Positions 6,920 through 8,125 of a DNA stretch of 8,125 bases are shown here, in pieces; position 1 is the first letter of the stretch, and every line of letters begins with the position of its first letter. The notes beneath the pieces are model-generated. The model had not been told where the DNA came from. It saw only the letters and a program-made list of their open reading frames with translations, and searched no databases. Source of the stretch: JAVJPJ01 sp040217295 (lineage in GTDB: Bacteria; Pseudomonadota; Alphaproteobacteria; Rhodobacterales; Rhodobacteraceae); contig CAYWTM010000134.1 of NCBI GenBank assembly GCA_964460185.1, forward strand, positions 1 through 8,125, read 5' to 3'. The position numbers and the translations under genes are program-made.

Positions 6920-7897
6920 TCAGGCCGCGGCCAGGACGGGACCATCCAGCAATCGCATCAGGTCGCCAAAATACCCCTCGGAACGTGCGGGAAGGGTTGG
7001 ATCCGAGGTGATCGCGACGGCAAGGTTCATGTCCGGATGTGCCGCGATGATCTGGCCACCATAGCCGCGCGCAAGCGTGTACCCCGACGGCGACAGGAAC
7101 CAGCCATATCCATAGGAAAGTCCCGACCATTGCGACCGGGTGCGCGCCACGCGCGACCGGGTGATCCAGTCTTGCGAGACAACCTGCTGGCCATCGAACC
7201 GTCCCCCGTCGCGCATGAGGGTGGCGATCTTCAGCATGGCGGTGGGACGTAGCGCCATCTCGTTGCCACCCAGGTAGTAGCCTTGCGGGTCGCGCGTCCA
7301 GCCGGGGATCTCGATCCCGAGGGGCGCGCCCAGGCGTTCGCGGGCCTGTTGCAGCAGGGTCCGGCCCGTCGCCTCGGCCAGGGCGGCCCCCAGGATATGG
7401 GTGCTTCCCGTGGAATACAGCATCCGGCCGCCGGGCCGGGCCACCATCGGGCGGCCAAGCGCATCGGCCAGCCAGTTGCGGGACCTGACCCAGCCGCCGT
7501 AGTTCGCGCCGGAGGTGCGTTCCAGGCCCGCACGCAGGGTCACCAGGTCTTCCATCGTGATGTCGGCCGCACCGGGCGTGGCCCCTTGCGGCACGATGCC
7601 GGGCGCGACCTGGCCGAGGGTGGCCGTCACCGACGGAATGTCACCACGGTCCAGAGCCGCCCCAAGCAACAGGGCAACCACGCTCTTGGAGCAGGATTTG
7701 ATGTTCGCCATGCGATCCAGCCCGGGGCCACGGGGGGCTTCGGCAAAGATCACGTCATCACCGCGCTGGACCTGCAGCGAATGCAACTGCGCAAGGGCGG
7801 CGACAGCGGCCCGCAGGTCACCGGATTGTGCCCGGATGATCCCGGGCGCGACCAGGGCCGCGCAGGTGGCGGCAAGGAAATGACGGCGTGTCGACAT
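6920..7897 (-). CDS. Tat-exported serine hydrolase, beta-lactamase/PBP-like fold
   Basis: The 325-residue protein fits the class C beta-lactamase-like serine hydrolase family (PF00144 type), which includes peptidases, esterases and lactamases. A textbook Tat signal opens it: STRRHFLA (2-9), a hydrophobic region and cleavage probably after IIRA (20-23), so it works in the periplasm. The catalytic SxxK is S68-C-S-K71 in NIKSCSKSVV. The second motif is Y161-S-T, with Thr where many relatives have Asn. GYGGQ (278-282) takes the place of the KTG/HxG box. The ATG at 7897 is chosen because it starts exactly at the Tat signal; the longer open frame runs through the pntB terminator. No Shine-Dalgarno is seen. 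It converges on the deacetylase gene with a 17-nt gap. True beta-lactam hydrolysis is not implied. Confidence 0.88.
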   Translation of the reverse strand: MSTRRHFLAATCAALVAPGIIRAQSGDLRAAVAALAQLHSLQVQRGDDVIFAEAPRGPGLDRMANIKSCSKSVVALLLGAALDRGDIPSVTATLGQVAPGIVPQGATPGAADITMEDLVTLRAGLERTSGANYGGWVRSRNWLADALGRPMVARPGGRMLYSTGSTHILGAALAEATGRTLLQQARERLGAPLGIEIPGWTRDPQGYYLGGNEMALRPTAMLKIATLMRDGGRFDGQQVVSQDWITRSRVARTRSQWSGLSYGYGWFLSPSGYTLARGYGGQIIAAHPDMNLAVAITSDPTLPARSEGYFGDLMRLLDGPVLAAA

Positions 7898-7904
7898 GAC
7901 CGGG

Positions 7905-7932
7905 ATAATGGGACCGGCGGCAGGGTTGTCCA
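7905..7932 (-). promoter_or_regulatory. Candidate promoter of the serine hydrolase gene
   Basis: On the minus strand TGGACA (7927-7932, five of six to TTGACA) and CATTAT (7905-7910, four of six to TATAAT) are spaced by 16 bp. The -10 box ends 7 nt before the ATG at 7897, so the message would begin at the start codon with no leader. This agrees with the lack of a Shine-Dalgarno. Pattern evidence only. Confidence 0.42.
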
Positions 7933-8009
7933 GTGACGTCGCGCTCACGCCTGCGTGGGCAGGGGCGAGCTCGCGTCCAGGCCACGGAAGCGACACCGGG
8001 ATCGACCCC

Positions 8010-8038
8010 AAAAAAAGGGCCCCGCGATGGGGGCCCTT
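8010..8038 (-). terminator. Intrinsic terminator after pntB
   Basis: A perfect 9-bp inverted repeat (AAGGGCCCC at 8015-8023 and its complement at 8030-8038, 6-nt loop) reads on the minus strand as a GC-rich hairpin running into seven Ts (the A run at 8010-8016). It begins about 28 nt after the pntB stop codon and is oriented to end that transcript before the serine hydrolase gene. Confidence 0.9.
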
Positions 8039-8066
8039 GTCGTTCACGATCCAAGCACCGCCGCGC

Positions 8067-8125
8067 CTAGTCGATCTTGGGCAGCAGTGCATCGAGGGAT
8101 GCTTTTGCGTCGCCATAGAACATGC
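8067..8125 (-). CDS. pntB: NAD(P) transhydrogenase beta subunit, C-terminal end (partial)
   Basis: Only the last 18 residues lie in the window: MFYGDAKASLDALLPKID followed by TAG. This matches the end of the PntB NADP(H)-binding domain, in which E. coli PntB has the very similar MLFGDAKASVDAIL. The full protein is an inner-membrane subunit of the proton-translocating transhydrogenase that passes hydride from NADH to NADP+. The call rests on this short but distinctive tail. pntA would be expected upstream on the minus strand, outside the window. An intrinsic terminator follows the stop. Confidence 0.8.
   Translation of the reverse strand, partial: MFYGDAKASLDALLPKID

Noticed and set aside
6909..6943. 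Direct repeat GGACGGGACC flanking a GGCCGCGGCC palindrome between the convergent genes
   Set aside because: One copy lies in the hydrolase coding end, the hairpins are short with no T tract, and chance is likely at this GC content.
5628..7130. A 500-codon open frame on the minus strand opposite the deacetylase gene
   Set aside because: It runs antisense to a gene with a complete catalytic site, has no recognisable motifs and a His/Arg/Ala-rich composition typical of GC-rich shadow frames.
7862..7885. Possible lipobox ending at Cys12 of the serine hydrolase signal
   Set aside because: The residues before the Cys read A-A-T, and Thr at -1 does not fit a lipobox; a plain Tat signal explains the region.
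7898..8116. N-terminal extension of the serine hydrolase
   Set aside because: It would run through the pntB tail and its terminator, and would place the Tat signal about 73 residues in.

Overview
The window looks like a chromosomal segment from a GC-rich alphaproteobacterium, most likely of the Rhodobacteraceae (Roseobacter-type). This is inferred from the strong G/C third-position bias, the protein family mix (DUF1178 protein, Nudix hydrolase with an AAQEAWEEAG-type box, Tat-exported glutathione peroxidase) and a pntB tail. No tool was available to confirm the taxon. No IS element, phage gene, tRNA, rRNA or CRISPR array is visible.

Region 1 (1-4158, + strand) is a tight run of four putative glycosyltransferase genes, preceded by the last few codons of another gene. 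The first is a GT61/DUF563-type enzyme. The next three are small, mutually similar GT2-like proteins (Glyco_tranf_2_4 type), each with an Asp-x-Asp-Glu acidic motif. Spacings of -1 to 10 nt indicate one transcript. The likely role is assembly or decoration of a surface or extracellular glycan; donors and acceptors cannot be read from the sequence.

Region 2 (4155-5131, - strand) holds a Nudix hydrolase followed by a DUF1178 zinc-ribbon-like protein, probably co-transcribed. The DUF1178 gene meets the last glycosyltransferase tail to tail, their stop codons sharing a CTAG.

Region 3 (5132-6902, + strand) starts in a roughly 100-bp divergent promoter region. A Tat-exported Cys-type glutathione peroxidase is followed, with a 4-nt overlap, by a histone-deacetylase/AcuC-like amidohydrolase with a complete active site.

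Region 4 (6920-8125, - strand) has a Tat-exported serine hydrolase of the beta-lactamase/penicillin-binding fold, then an intrinsic terminator and the extreme C-terminus of pntB (transhydrogenase beta subunit). The pntB transcript reads towards the hydrolase and should stop at the terminator.

Most genes are ordinary for the group. The points most worth checking are the three-paralogue glycosyltransferase cassette, the coupling of an exported peroxidase to a cytoplasmic deacetylase, and two promoter-like sites placed so close to their start codons that the mRNAs may be leaderless. I did not find convincing evidence of an entirely new system.
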